Source: Diacronema lutheri
Taxonomy: Eukaryota > Haptophyta > Pavlovophyceae > Pavlovales > Pavlovaceae
Length of the DNA stretch: 64,000 bases
Reading direction: 5' to 3'
Assembly: GCA_019448385.1 (NCBI GenBank)
Contig: JAGTXO010000012.1
Location: 248,001 to 312,000, forward strand
Both the position numbers and the translations under genes were made by a program. This document shows positions 11,801-21,962 of the stretch, in pieces (position 1 is the first letter of the stretch; each line of letters starts with the position of its first letter). The notes under the pieces were generated by a model. It was not told where the DNA came from, searched no databases, and saw only the letters and a list, made by a program, of their open reading frames with translations.

Positions 11801-12958
11801 ATGAAGATGGCGTCTACGACACGTCGACGGCCGATTACGATCGGGCTGCTCGGCCTGCTCGCGTGCGCGGCGGCGGAGCGGCCTACAGCGGCAGCGGCGG
11901 GCGAGTCGTCGCGAGTAATGCGCTCGTCCGCCTCCAAGCTCGACCTCTCGCGCGCGCGCGAACCCAGGCCGCAGCTGGCCGCCGTCGTGGACGCTGCGGA
12001 CGGGGCTGACAAGTTGGAGGAGGCGCCGTCGGGCGCGCATGGTGTCGGCGGCGAGCTGGTGCCCCTCGTCAGGAAGCTGGTGCGCGCCTTCTTACGTCTT
12101 TGCCTCAGGCTATTGGGCATGGACGCGCTTCTCTCCTCGCCCACAACCGCGGCGCCGTCGGTGGCCACGCGCGCGGACGACGGGCTGTCTGCAGACGCCG
12201 ATGCGGACAGCGGCGGCGACGAGGACGTGGGCGCGGCGAGCGGTGGCGGCGAGGTTGGCACGGGCGCTTCAGTCAACTTAATGCCCGCGCCCGCGGGCAA
12301 GAGCCGCCTCCAGTCGCTGCTCGGCGCGAAGCGACCAGACGCGGGCGCCGCGAGCGACGATGACGATGCGGCAGATGAAGCGCTCGGCAACGCAGCGAGC
12401 GCGCTCTCGGGGCAGGCGCTGCACCTCGCACACGCGGGGTTCTCGCCAAAGTTTGCGGTGGCGATGTGCGAGCGCATGGCGGCGAGTGGCAAGCGCCCCG
12501 TCGACCTCAACACACCATGGGCGCGCCAGCTCCTCACGCAGCTCGCGCAGCTGCGCGGCAAGGAGCGCGACCCGCTCGTGCGCGTGCAGCCGCCCGCGCA
12601 CCTCTCCGAGTGGGTGGTCGAGGTGACGGGCGCGCCGGGGTCGCTCTACGACGGCGAGCGTTACAAGCTGCAGTTCAACTTTGACCGCTCGTACCCGTCG
12701 TCGCCGCCGCGCGTGCGGTTCCTCCGGCCGGTGCCCAAGCACGAGCACGTCTACTCTGACGGCAAGATCTGCCTCAACATCCTCTACTCGGACTGGAAGC
12801 CCGAGATGACCGTGCTCGGCGTCAGCCAGTCGCTCATCTCGATGATGGCGTCAGCCGACGAGAAGAAGCGGCCGCCAGACAATGCTGCCACGATCATGAG
12901 CTCGATCCACCAAGATCCGTCAAAGATGCAGTGGATCTTTCACGACGACAAGTGCTGA
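11801..12958 (+). CDS. UBE2W: UBE2W-type ubiquitin-conjugating enzyme with N-terminal signal peptide
   Basis: About 385 residues. The last ~145 form a UBC fold that fits UBE2W rather than canonical E2s. There is no HPN motif. The segment HEHVYSDGKICLNILYSDW carries the candidate catalytic Cys324, and the C terminus RRPPDN-type block (KRPPDN) and final HDDKC match the UBE2W signature. UBE2W ubiquitinates protein N termini. Unlike the ~150-residue family norm, a 230-residue extension precedes the UBC domain. It opens with an n-region (TTRRRP), a hydrophobic core (ITIGLLGLLACAAA) and an AAA|ERP-like cleavage site, then an acidic low-complexity part. This predicts entry to the ER or plastid route, possibly the periplastid ubiquitination machinery. 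Alternative starts are at 11762 and 11807. Confidence 0.8.
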   Translation: MKMASTTRRRPITIGLLGLLACAAAERPTAAAAGESSRVMRSSASKLDLSRAREPRPQLAAVVDAADGADKLEEAPSGAHGVGGELVPLVRKLVRAFLRLCLRLLGMDALLSSPTTAAPSVATRADDGLSADADADSGGDEDVGAASGGGEVGTGASVNLMPAPAGKSRLQSLLGAKRPDAGAASDDDDAADEALGNAASALSGQALHLAHAGFSPKFAVAMCERMAASGKRPVDLNTPWARQLLTQLAQLRGKERDPLVRVQPPAHLSEWVVEVTGAPGSLYDGERYKLQFNFDRSYPSSPPRVRFLRPVPKHEHVYSDGKICLNILYSDWKPEMTVLGVSQSLISMMASADEKKRPPDNAATIMSSIHQDPSKMQWIFHDDKC

Positions 12959-13057
12959 ACCTTCCCCGGGAGACTGTAAAGACGCAGTAGAATCTTCCAC
13001 GACGACGTGTGCTGAACCTTCCCCGAGAAGACGCGACGACCGGGAAAAAAAAAAAAA
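12928..13057. repeat. 56-bp imperfect tandem duplication over the E2 stop codon, ending in A13
   Basis: Copy 1 (12928-12983) covers the last codons and stop of the E2 gene. Copy 2 (12984-about 13035) repeats GCAGTxGAxTCTT, CACGACGAC, GTGCTGAACCTTCCCCG in the same order with a few mismatches. A run of 13 A follows at 13045-13057. Most of the convergent gap (12959-13129) is accounted for by this. Confidence 0.8.
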
Positions 13058-13129
13058 GGCGCTGTGGCAAGAGATAACAACAAGAGGACGCGACGACGAG
13101 GGCAGAAAACTGCGCGGCGTGGGACGAGC

Positions 13130-14449
13130 TCAGCGCCGCCCCCGCTTCGCCGCCGGCTTTGCGCCCGCCGCGTCGCCATCCCACACGAGGTTGTCGTCAA
13201 ATTGGCTGGTGCCCGACAGCAGCCGCGCCTCCTTGCACTCATCGGGCACATCCTGCGGGTGCCCCACCCTATTGGGCATCTCCAGCCGCACGCCAACCGC
13301 GCCGAGCGGCGCGCCGCGCGGCTTGAAGAGCTGCTTCGGGCTCGCGACGCTCACGTCCGCGCGCCGCTCGTTGCTCATGTCGGAGTAGAACACTGCGAGG
13401 TCGGCAGCCATTTGCATGGAGCGCTCGGGCAGCGGCTCGTCCGCCGCCAGCCTGCGCGCGCTCTTGGAGAAGCGCACGAGCACATGCGCGCCCGGGCTAC
13501 CGCGCACGTGCATCCACACGTCCGGATGGCGCGCGATCGTGAGCGCGAGCGCCTCGTTCTCGCGCTTGTTGCGCCCGACGAGGATCTGCACGCCGTCGGG
13601 CGAGAGGAAGCGGCGCCCCTCCCAGTCGCGCAGCGAGTTGCCCCGGCCGACCGTCGGCGCGCGCCCGACGCCGCCCACCTTGGCACCCGCGCCCGCCACG
13701 CCCTTGTCGTCCCCAGTGGCCGCCGGCCCGGAGGCTACTGACAGCTGCACACCGGCACGCGCGGCGAGGCGCTCAGCCTCAGCCCACGCATCGAGAAGCA
13801 CCTCAGGTGGCTCCGCGCCGGGCTCCAACCCGCCCGTGTGCGCGTCCACGTGCCGCGCGAGCGAGTCGAGCTGGCGCGTCCTGCCCTCGCTCTTGGCGAG
13901 CAGCTCGGCAATGGCCGCGGTGCCGCGCCGCATGCGCCGTGCCTTCTTGAAGGCAGCTTCGGCCCACTCGCGTGGCGAGCCTGCGCCGGCAGGGAGGACG
14001 ACGCTCACATGCGTCGGTTGGCCCTCCTCGTCGAGTCGCGCCCAGTCGGCGAGCCGCAGCTCGCGGCCGCCCGCGCCCGACGAGCACTCGCCCTCCTTGA
14101 GCGCGTGTAGGTTGGCGATGACGAGCTCGGCCTTGGCGGCGAGCTCCTCGGACTGGAGTGCTTGTTCAGCCTCCTTGTGCAGCGCAAGCCGCTTCCGTTC
14201 TTCCTTGACTATCGCCTCGGCCACGTGCGCGCGGAGCATGGCCGCGCGTGCGCGCATTTCGCCAACACGGCCGTCGAGCGCCAGCTCGTCGCTCAGCGCA
14301 GCCTCATGCGGGCTGGATGCGGCGCGCGCGGGCGCGAGCGTGCGTGCAGCTGTCCCCGAAAGCAGCCTCGCGGGCCAACGAGCGGGTGTCCGACCTGGGG
14401 CCCGGAGCGCCCACAAGGCCGACGACACGACGAGCAGGCGCGCTCGCAT
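13130..14449 (-). CDS. NFACT/RqcH-type protein lacking the NFACT-N domain, probably organelle-targeted
   Basis: 439 residues. After a hydrophobic, Arg-flanked leader (MRARLLVVSSALWAL) and an Ala/Arg-rich stretch, residues ~60-130 form the coiled-coil/NFACT middle segment, including AELVIANLHALKEGE. Residues ~295-400 form the NFACT-R (DUF814) RNA-binding domain with FLSPDGVQILVGRNKREN and HPDVWMHVRGSPGAHVL. The family (RqcH, Tae2/NEMF) binds tRNA and obstructed 60S/50S subunits to add C-terminal tails to stalled chains. The usual N-terminal NFACT-N and HhH domains are absent, and a start 96 bp from a divergent gene leaves little room for them. The leader suggests plastid (bacterial-type ribosome) targeting. 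The C terminus is basic (KRGRR). Confidence 0.8.
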   Translation of the reverse strand: MRARLLVVSSALWALRAPGRTPARWPARLLSGTAARTLAPARAASSPHEAALSDELALDGRVGEMRARAAMLRAHVAEAIVKEERKRLALHKEAEQALQSEELAAKAELVIANLHALKEGECSSGAGGRELRLADWARLDEEGQPTHVSVVLPAGAGSPREWAEAAFKKARRMRRGTAAIAELLAKSEGRTRQLDSLARHVDAHTGGLEPGAEPPEVLLDAWAEAERLAARAGVQLSVASGPAATGDDKGVAGAGAKVGGVGRAPTVGRGNSLRDWEGRRFLSPDGVQILVGRNKRENEALALTIARHPDVWMHVRGSPGAHVLVRFSKSARRLAADEPLPERSMQMAADLAVFYSDMSNERRADVSVASPKQLFKPRGAPLGAVGVRLEMPNRVGHPQDVPDECKEARLLSGTSQFDDNLVWDGDAAGAKPAAKRGRR

Positions 14450-14545
14450 CGGTGCGACGCGCCGGTTTTGAATCTCCCTTGTGGGGGGTTGGCTGCCGGC
14501 GGGCAGGCTAGGCGCGCGTGAGCGGGAGCCGGCCGGCGGCCGGGC

Positions 14546-15433
14546 ATGTCGCTCGTCAACCAGATTACGGCGAACACGTTTGCGATCCGCGAGCTCGAGG
14601 CGGCGATTGGCGAGCTCAAGGACCGGTGCGTGCGCCGCGACCGCGAGAATGCGCAGCTGCTGGCCGAGCTCGAGGCGACGTCTGAGCAGCTACTGAGCAT
14701 GTGGCAAATCATCTCGAACCCGGTCGCGATCACGGACGACACCGTCGCCGAGGCGCTCGCCGCTGACCTCCATCGGCGCCACTCTACCGACAGCTTGAGC
14801 CTCGCCGGCGAGCGCGCGCCGCGGGCCGGCGGCGCGGCCGCGGCAGAGGCCGGCTCGTGCGGCGCATCGGCCGCAGACATGCACGCGCACACGCCAATGG
14901 AGATTGCGCTCGCGTCTCCCCCGCAGCCTCTCGTCCCTGAGCCGCAGTCGCCCGCCGCCGCATCCGCCGCGCCCGCGGACCCGACCGATGGCGTGGCGCT
15001 GCACGTCGGCTCGCCTGTCGACTTCACCGGCACGTGGGCGCTTGCGCAGTCGGTCGGTTTTAAGGAGTACCTCGAGGCGACCGGTGTGACGTGGGCCAAG
15101 CGGCAGATTGCGGTCAAGCTGCGCCCCGTGCAGGAGTGGGCCCTCGCCGACAACAACATCTGGGAGTTCACGATGCAGACGCCGATCGGCCGGCGGATCG
15201 AGCGGATCGTCGTGAACGGCACGGTCGAGGACGAGATTGACGGACTGCACGTGCTTAAGGAAAGCTTCTGGGACCGCGACGAGCTCGTCACCCTCTGCCG
15301 GCCGCGCGATCCTGCCAAGGCCGTCGCGCACACCGAATTCCGCAGGCGGTACGACAAGCCGGCCGATCGGATGGTGCTCGAGATCGTCACGGGCAAAGCG
15401 CGCTGTACGCGCATCTTCGAGCGGCAGAGGTGA
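14546..15433 (+). CDS. FABP/lipocalin-like lipid-binding domain protein with N-terminal coiled coil
   Basis: 295 residues. Residues ~5-55 are predicted coiled coil (LEAAIGELKDRC, LLAELEATSEQL). After a Pro/Ala-rich linker, residues ~152-290 match the cytosolic fatty-acid-binding pattern: an opening VDFTGTWALAQSVGFKEYLE, then LEATGVTWAKRQIAVKLRP, and a terminal strand ending RCTRIFERQ. In this family a ten-strand barrel binds fatty acids, retinoids or other small hydrophobic ligands. The conserved C-terminal Arg-x-Phe (TRIFER) resembles the carboxylate-binding Arg of FABPs. The coiled-coil addition is not typical of FABPs and may mediate self-association. It is divergently arranged with the NFACT gene (96 bp). 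Confidence 0.65.
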   Translation: MSLVNQITANTFAIRELEAAIGELKDRCVRRDRENAQLLAELEATSEQLLSMWQIISNPVAITDDTVAEALAADLHRRHSTDSLSLAGERAPRAGGAAAAEAGSCGASAADMHAHTPMEIALASPPQPLVPEPQSPAAASAAPADPTDGVALHVGSPVDFTGTWALAQSVGFKEYLEATGVTWAKRQIAVKLRPVQEWALADNNIWEFTMQTPIGRRIERIVVNGTVEDEIDGLHVLKESFWDRDELVTLCRPRDPAKAVAHTEFRRRYDKPADRMVLEIVTGKARCTRIFERQR

Positions 15434-15892
15434 GGGCGCGTGCGGCCATGCGGCCGTGCGGGGGAGGCGGAGGTGGGGTGGAGCTCGAACAGGCCACCAC
15501 CACCGGCGTCGTGGAGGCGCCGGTGGCGGCGTGAGCGTTGTGAGGTGAGTGTCACATATACTAACGGCGCTTACGTCAGGACAGCGGGGTCAGCACCAGC
15601 TGCGGGGGAATCGAGTAGCCACCAATGAGCGTCACATATCATCGCTGTCGTACCCGGCGCGTTCTTCCTTTGCTGCTGCGCACTTTTCTTTCACCGTCGC
15701 GCGCAGGCCTTGCGAAATGCGTCTGGTGAGCGCTGAGCTCTACACGGGCGCCTACGACACGTCTGACGTTGAGCGCGCAACAACCAGCTGCGCCGCCGCA
15801 GTTGTCCCCTTGTGAGGGATGTTCATGCCAGTATGCCACGAACCAAGTGTTACGAAGCATCGACGTCCGCCCTCGTGGCAACACTCGCGGCC
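15434..15892. other. Intergenic region upstream of PINX1
   Basis: 459 bp without a supported gene. It is less GC-rich than its surroundings. The word GTCACATAT occurs twice (about 15548 and 15629). ATGs at 15812 and 15833 are in frame with PINX1, so part of this may be 5' UTR or leader. No tRNA-like fold was recognised. Confidence 0.4.
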
Positions 15893-17248
15893 ATGGCGGG
15901 CAGCCGGCACGGCAATGTGTTCTGGGAGGAAGAGAAGGGGAACGTGGGGCTGCGCATGATGCAAAGCATGGGCTGGGAGCACGGCAAGGGCCTCGGCTCG
16001 CGCGGCCACGGCGTCACCTCGCACATTCGTGTGCGGCAGAAGAAAGACAACGCGGGCATCGGCGCGAATGCGGCGACCGCCGATGATGCGTGGAAGGCGA
16101 CGCAGGACGTGTTCAACAGCATCCTCACGCGGCTAAACGACAAGGATGCAGGTGCGCTGGCGCAGGGGTCGCGCGGGCCAGGCGGCGCGCGCGCCTCCCT
16201 CGCAAGTGGGCGCGCTCGCGCTTACGCTGGTGCCGCGCCGCGCGGTGTGTTCCGGCGCGGCAGTGGCTGCTGTGGACAAGGAGGAGAAGACGCAGAGCAC
16301 GCCCACGGTGAAGCAGACGATGGCTCGCCACCAGCTTTACCGCAAGTTCCGCGCCGCGAAGAACGCGGCCGAGTACTCGGCGACGGTGCGCGCCACACGG
16401 CCGCGCGCCTCGGCTCGCGCCGCGCGAGCCGCACTCTGCCGGGCGCGCCGCGCGCGCACGCGCGCCGCGGCGATGAGATCTATTTTTGCGCGGCTGACCC
16501 GCGCTCGCACGGCTGGGCGCGACCCGCTTTCCGGCAGGACATGGCAATGATCTTCGGCCGGCGCGCAGACGAGACGGGCAACGACGACGGCCGCTCTCGC
16601 GGCGGGAGTGGCGAGAGCGCGCCAGACTCGGGGCACCAGACGACTGTCTCGACTGTGTGCATGCGCACCTACTTCCAGATGCGGATGCGCGATGCGAGCG
16701 GCGGCGCGCCGCCCACCGCATCGGAGCGCATGGGCGGAAGCGCCGGCTTCACCGAGGAGTTTCAAGTGTCGTTTGCGCACGAGATGACGACACGCGCCGA
16801 GGCCTACGTTGGCAGGCAGGGCCTTGGCTTTGCGGCCTCGGCGGGGCGAGGGGCCCGCGGCACCCTGCCGGCCGCGCCGCAGCACGAGCCGTGCGCTCCT
16901 GCGCAGGCGCTCGTGCAGACGCCGCCGGGCAGCGACGCAAAACCCGCGCAGGCGAGTAATCGCGAGTGCACGCGCGCGGACGCGGGCGTGGCGGGTGGCA
17001 AGCGGCGCAAGCTCGCGGCGGGCGAGGGCGACGCGGACAAGCCCAACATGAAGCGGGCGATCCGTGCGGTGATGGCGGGAAGCGACGCGCGGGGCATGAA
17101 GCTCAAGCTGTGCTGCGCGAGGCTCGTCGCGCACTTTGGCGGCGCGCTCAGCGCCGAGCGTGTCGCCGGGCTGCTCGATGAGCGCAAGGCGCGCAAGGCG
17201 GGCTTTGAGATCGTCGGCAAGCGCATCCGGCGCAGAGCAGCCGACTAA
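15893..17248 (+). CDS. PINX1: PINX1/Gno1-like G-patch protein (3 exons)
   Basis: Predicted exons 15893-16151, 16264-16385, 16538-17248 (363 residues); both introns have GT-AG borders and all phases match. Residues ~17-60 are the G-patch (MQSMGWEHGKGLGSRGHGV, then KKDNAGIGAN), followed by the PINX1-type helix WKATQDVFNSILTRLND. Exon 2 encodes RHQLYRKFRAAKN and exon 3 begins DMAMIFGRR, matching the order of the PINX1 motifs. Next comes CMRTYFQMRM, corresponding to the telomerase-inhibitory segment of the family. The C terminus is Lys/Arg-rich and probably nucleolar. In yeast and human this protein activates the Prp43/DHX15 helicase in rRNA processing and restrains telomerase. An upstream in-frame ATG at 15833 is possible but gives an atypical N terminus. 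Confidence 0.85.
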   Translation: MAGSRHGNVFWEEEKGNVGLRMMQSMGWEHGKGLGSRGHGVTSHIRVRQKKDNAGIGANAATADDAWKATQDVFNSILTRLNDKDAGALAQGSRGPGGARASLASGRARAYAGAAPRGVFRRGSGCCGQGGEDAEHAHGEADDGSPPALPQVPRREERGRVLGDGARHTAARLGSRRASRTLPGAPRAHARRGDEIYFCAADPRSHGWARPAFRQDMAMIFGRRADETGNDDGRSRGGSGESAPDSGHQTTVSTVCMRTYFQMRMRDASGGAPPTASERMGGSAGFTEEFQVSFAHEMTTRAEAYVGRQGLGFAASAGRGARGTLPAAPQHEPCAPAQALVQTPPGSDAKPAQASNRECTRADAGVAGGKRRKLAAGEGDADKPNMKRAIRAVMAGSDARGMKLKLCCARLVAHFGGALSAERVAGLLDERKARKAGFEIVGKRIRRRAAD

Positions 17249-17323
17249 GACGACCGTCAGGGTGAACGACCGTGACGCATGGTCCGTGTGGGGTGGCGAC
17301 CAATCGCCCCTTTTCAGTCGGAT

Positions 17324-20300
17324 TCAGGCCAAGCCGCGCGCGGGCTGGCGCATGCTCCACCAGCGGCTGAGCGCGAGCGCGACGTGCATCGCCTGCACCG
17401 GGCTGACGCGGTCGCGGTAGCGCAGCTCCATGTCGGCGCCGCCGGCTGGCTGGCGCAGGTGCATCATGTAGGCGCCATTGCTGCTCGCCGCGCCCGGCCG
17501 GCTGGGGAGGGAGAGCGTGAGCTCGAGCGCGCGGCTGTCCGCGCGGAGCTGGCCGCACAGCACGACGAGCGAGCCCTTGTGCTTGGCTTCGTACTGCGAG
17601 AGGAGCGTGCCCACGCGCCGCTTGACCGGCACGCCGACGGCGGTGCCATCCGCGCGCGGCATCGGGAGCACGACATCGACCGATGCATATTTGGCGCCCG
17701 GGTATGGCTCGCGCACGATCAGCGCGCTCATCTCGCGCTCGCCCTCGCCCGCCGCCTCGTCGGCCACGTAGAGCGTCGAGCGGGAGCAACAGTTGTGCGC
17801 GACGACGCAAGCAAAGTCGTCGCCCTCGGGCTGGCGAGGGCAAAGGGGGCGTGTGCGCGGGGGAGGGAGGGGGCGGGGCGGGAGTTTGAGGGTGGCGTTC
17901 GGGGGCCGCGGGCGCGGGTGCGGGTCCAAAGGCGCGTCTCGCGCGCGCGCTTGAGAGTATGCGGCGGTGGCGGGCGCGCGGCGGCGAGCTGCGCGCACTT
18001 CTCGCGAGAGCGGGAAGAAGGTGGTGCTCGCATCGTGCTGCAAGCAGCTGCCGCGCAGCACGGGCACCGACTCCGCCGAGCGGTCGGGCACGAGCAGCAT
18101 GTGCAGCACGTACTCCGGAAGCAGAGACGCTGGCGCGCCCGCGCCGCCCACGCCGCCGCGCGCGCCTGGGACGGCGAGCCTGGCGGAGACGAGCGTCTGC
18201 GCGCCGGGCACGACGAAGAGCGAGTCGGCCATCGACCGGATCGTCATCGTGCCAAAGGAGGCGGCGGGCGGGGGCGGCGCGCCGGTCATCGCGCGCTCGA
18301 GCTTGAACTCGTCGATCAGCTGGCGATACTGCAGGTCCTGCGGGTGCTTGAGCATGGACTCGTGCGTCGTCTCGTTGAAAAAGTAGAGACCGCCAGATGG
18401 ATCGCGCTGCTTCACCCACCCGACGGGCAGCTGCGCCTCGCGCAGGTCCTCGGCGATCCACATGATCGCCTCGTCGTCGACGGGGTCGATCTCCATGTAC
18501 TCGGCGTACTCGAGCACCTCCGCATCCCACTTGCCGCCGTACGTCTCGGCGAGGTACTTGCGCGCGCGCGGCGGCGCGCCCGCCGGCGCGCGCGCCCCAG
18601 CTGCGCCGCCGCGCGCGCCAAGCATCGCGCCGCCCGCAGTGCCGCGCGCGCCGGCGGGCGCGGCGGCAGCGGGCGCGCTCGGCGTGCGGCAGCTCGGGTT
18701 GACCTCGTGCCGCACGTTGCGCCGCGCGCGCGTGCCGGCCGCGCGGCCGTCGGGCACGACGGGCGTGAAGTCGCCACCGCGGCTCGTGCCCGCGCCGAAC
18801 AGCACGGCGGCCGCACCGCGCGCCATATCCGCCACCTTCTCGACGCCCGAGCGGCGGCCTGGCTTGGCATTGGCCTCGCGGTCTTCGACGTCGCGCATCC
18901 AACGCCGCTGCGTCTCGCCCTTCCAGTAGTCGCGCTCGGCTGCCATCTCATCCTTCTTGTCGGCGTGCGCGCGCCGCTCCGCCTCGCGCAGGTTGGTCTG
19001 GCGGCGCAGCTCTGCGTTCGCTCGCCGCGCCTCCGTCTGCCACTTTAGGTTGGTCGACTCGGCCTCGGCGCGCAGCTTGGCCGCCGTGCCCTTCTCGCGC
19101 GCCAGCTCCGCCTCCGCCTTGCTTAGCTGCTCGCGCAGCGCGGCCGCCTCGGCGCCCGCCGCCTTGGCGGCCGCAATCGCCTCGTCGAGCGCGCCCGCGG
19201 CGGCCGGCGTGACAACGGCGGTGCTCGCGCCCGCGGTCGCCGTGGTGGGCACGCCGCCGGCGGCCATGCGCAGCGTGAGCAGCTGCGCCTTCGCGCGCTC
19301 GAGCTCGAGCTCGAGCGCTGCCGCGCGCTGCTTGCTCGCGATGGCGTCCGCGAGCCGCGCATCGTCGGCTGCGCGCGTCGCAGCGGCCTGCGCAGCGATA
19401 GCCATCGCTGCCTCGGCGGCGGCGGCGCGCGCGGCGGCGGTTACGCTCGCCGTTGACGCGGCCTCTCGCTCGCGCTCAGCCGCCGAGCTCGCCTCCATCT
19501 CGGCGAGCAGCAGCGCCGACTCGTCCGCGACGTGGCGCCGCTCCTTCGCCTCGCGCGACGCCGCAAGTCGCGCGCGCGCGTCGCGAGACGCGAGCATACC
19601 GCGCACGGCGGCCTGGCATTTGAGCGCGTTGTGCGCGAGCAGCTGCTCGCGCCGCCGCTCGAGCTGCGCGACCACGCCCGACTTGAAGAAGACCTTGCTG
19701 TGGCCGAGCGCATACTGGTTGGCGCCCACGCCGAGCGCGCCGAGCAGCGCGGCCGCCGCATCCGCGCTCGCTGGCTTGGCCGCCATGCGGGCGAGAGGGG
19801 CGTAGCGCGCACAGACGGAGTCGAAGGGGACGCGATCGGGAAATCCCGCGGCGAAGACGCGCACTGCCTCCATCACGCCGCCGCATCGCAGCTGCGTGAG
19901 GACGCGCTCGTCGTCAAACGCGCGCGGCCTCTTGTCGCCGTTCGGCTTGACGCAGCGCACAAAGTGGACGGAGCCCGCGCCGAGCACGCGGTGCAGGCGC
20001 TGCAGCTGCGCGTCAAACTGCGGCGCGACGCCCTTAAAGACGAGGCGCTGGAAGGTGCCTGCGCGCCGTGCCGATGTCTTCTCCACCGTCGGCGGCGCGA
20101 AGAGCGCCGCGACGAGCGGCTCTGACGACTCGCGCAGCAGCACGGCGATGTCCTCGGAGAACGGGTCCTTGTTCTTGAGCAGGAAGCCGGCGGCGGCATA
20201 GGTGACGTCGCCGGCGAAGTGGCGCACCGTGAACGCCATCTTGTGGTCCGCGCGCGCGTTCGACGAGTCGTCGACGAGCCGCGCGTTCCTCGCGTTTGCG

Positions 20301-21962
20301 CGCTTGAGCTTTGCGACGAAGGTTTCGTCCGACGCCTTCGGGAAGATGCACTCCTCGTTAAGCGTCGCGATCAGGCCGGTGCGCTCGGCGGAGAAGAGGT
20401 GGAGCACCTCGCGGTTGTCCACTTCGCCCTCGCCAAACGCAGCGGTGCTCACGCCCTCCAGCTCAGCCTCAGCCTGGGCGGCCGAGAAGACTGCGGCGGG
20501 GAAGGGGAGGGGAAGGGAAGGGGAGGACGAAGGGCAGGGGGGAGCAGAGGGCGCGCGTCAGGCGAGTCGAGGCGCGGGGCGCGCGCGCGAGCCCGCGCCG
20601 GCGGCCAGCAGCAGGGGGGGCGCCGCGTCTGCGCATACCGATCCCGTTGAAGAGCGACTGGAGCTGCTCGTTGGTGTAATTAATCAGCAGCTGCTCGAGC
20701 GAGTTGGTCCCAAAGTGCTCGAAGCCAAAGATGTCCAGGATGCCGATGAACGAGTGCGCGAGGCCACCGCCCGTCGGCGCACCCGGCCGCGCGAGCCCGA
20801 CCGCACCGTTGATGCTCGCCACGATGCGGTCGAACAGGCGCGCGTACAGGGCCTTGGCGAGCGCATCGGCGAGGCCGCACGCCTCGGCGGTCGTGTTGGG
20901 CTTGGTCACCCATTCGGCGCCGGCGCGGATGACGCGCGTGGTGAGCGCGTCGCACAGCTCCGCCGCGTCGACGCCGAGCAGCCGCGCGAGCGCCTTGAGC
21001 GGGCGCATCGCGCCCGTATGGAGCGCGGCCGCGGCCGACGTGCCACCCTTGGCCGGCACGGCAAAGTCAATGTTGCCGCAGTGCAGCACGGCGGCGAGGA
21101 GGGAGAGCGTGGACCAGACGTCGGCGGCGGGGATGCCGATCGTGTCGGTCAACACGCCGCGCACTTCCGCAAGCTGCTCCGCCCATCCCTCGCCATCGCG
21201 CCCCGCCGGGTCGATGTCGGCGTCGACGAGCCGCGCGTAGCGGAAAGATTGCACGTCGGGCATGAGCTCGAGCTGGCCAGCCTCGGATGGTGGCAGGCCA
21301 AGGAGGAGCATGTAGAAGATGTGGAAGGAGCATTCGCCCGCCCCGCGCTGCACCACTCGCGTCTTCTCGAGCAGGTACGTGTTGATCTGCGCGCCGAGCA
21401 GCTTTGCGGACGAGTCGTACTGCACGCTCAGGAACTTGCCAAAGCGCGACGAGTTGTCGTTCATCGTCGTGCGCGCGTTGCCCCAGGCCTCCATGAGCGC
21501 GTTGGTGCGGAGGAGGTGGTGGTGGAGTGCCGCGGGCGACTTGGCGTCAAGCGCCGCGCCGTGCGCCTCGGCGCCCGCCCGCTCGCCAACATGCGCGCCC
21601 GCCATGTGGGCGAGGAACTGCATCATGCGCTTGGCGGTCTCCGTCTTGCCCGCACCCGACTCGCCGGTGATTACAATGGATTGCGAGCCGCCGGCGAGCA
21701 GGCCCTTGAAGGCCGCCGACGCAACCGCGTACGCGTGCGGCGGCGGCGCGCTCTCGCCGCCCAGCGCCGCGTACGTCTCGAGCATGGCCGCCGAGTAGAG
21801 GCCGAGGTCCTCGTACGGGTTGATCGCGATCAGCATGCGGTTGACGGACGAGTAGATGGCCTTCTCATCGTACCGATCGTGCAGCATGCGCAAAATCGTC
21901 TCGTCGTCCAGGTGCGCCACGCCGCGCGCGAGGTCGTCGGCGTCAAGCGTGCGGCCGTTCAT
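17324..21962 (-). CDS. Unconventional myosin with C-terminal CEP164-like WW module and Tubby domain (3 exons)
   Basis: Exons 21962-20639, 20490-17999, 17830-17324; phases join to a 1440-residue protein. The motor lacks an N-terminal SH3-like subdomain. It shows P-loop GESGAGKT (100-107), switch I NDNSSRFGKF, relay DIFGFEHF, LINYTNEQLQ, and VFFKSG at the converter (~710). One degenerate IQ motif (CQAAVRGMLASR) precedes ~200 residues of coiled coil. Residues ~1090-1175 contain a WW domain (LPVGWVKQ, GGLYFFNETT, MLKHP) preceded by EYMEIDPVDDEAIMWIAEDL, the arrangement seen at the CEP164 N terminus. Residues ~1212-1440 fit a Tubby C-terminal domain (VDVVLPM, GTLLSQY, and a terminal block ending VQAMHVALALSRWW). 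A phosphoinositide-binding, cilium-directed motor is inferred. It starts 156 bp from B9D1. Confidence 0.85.

Noticed and set aside
14460-14530. tRNA-like T-loop near GGTTTTGAATC
   Set aside because: No matching acceptor stem or anticodon arm could be found.
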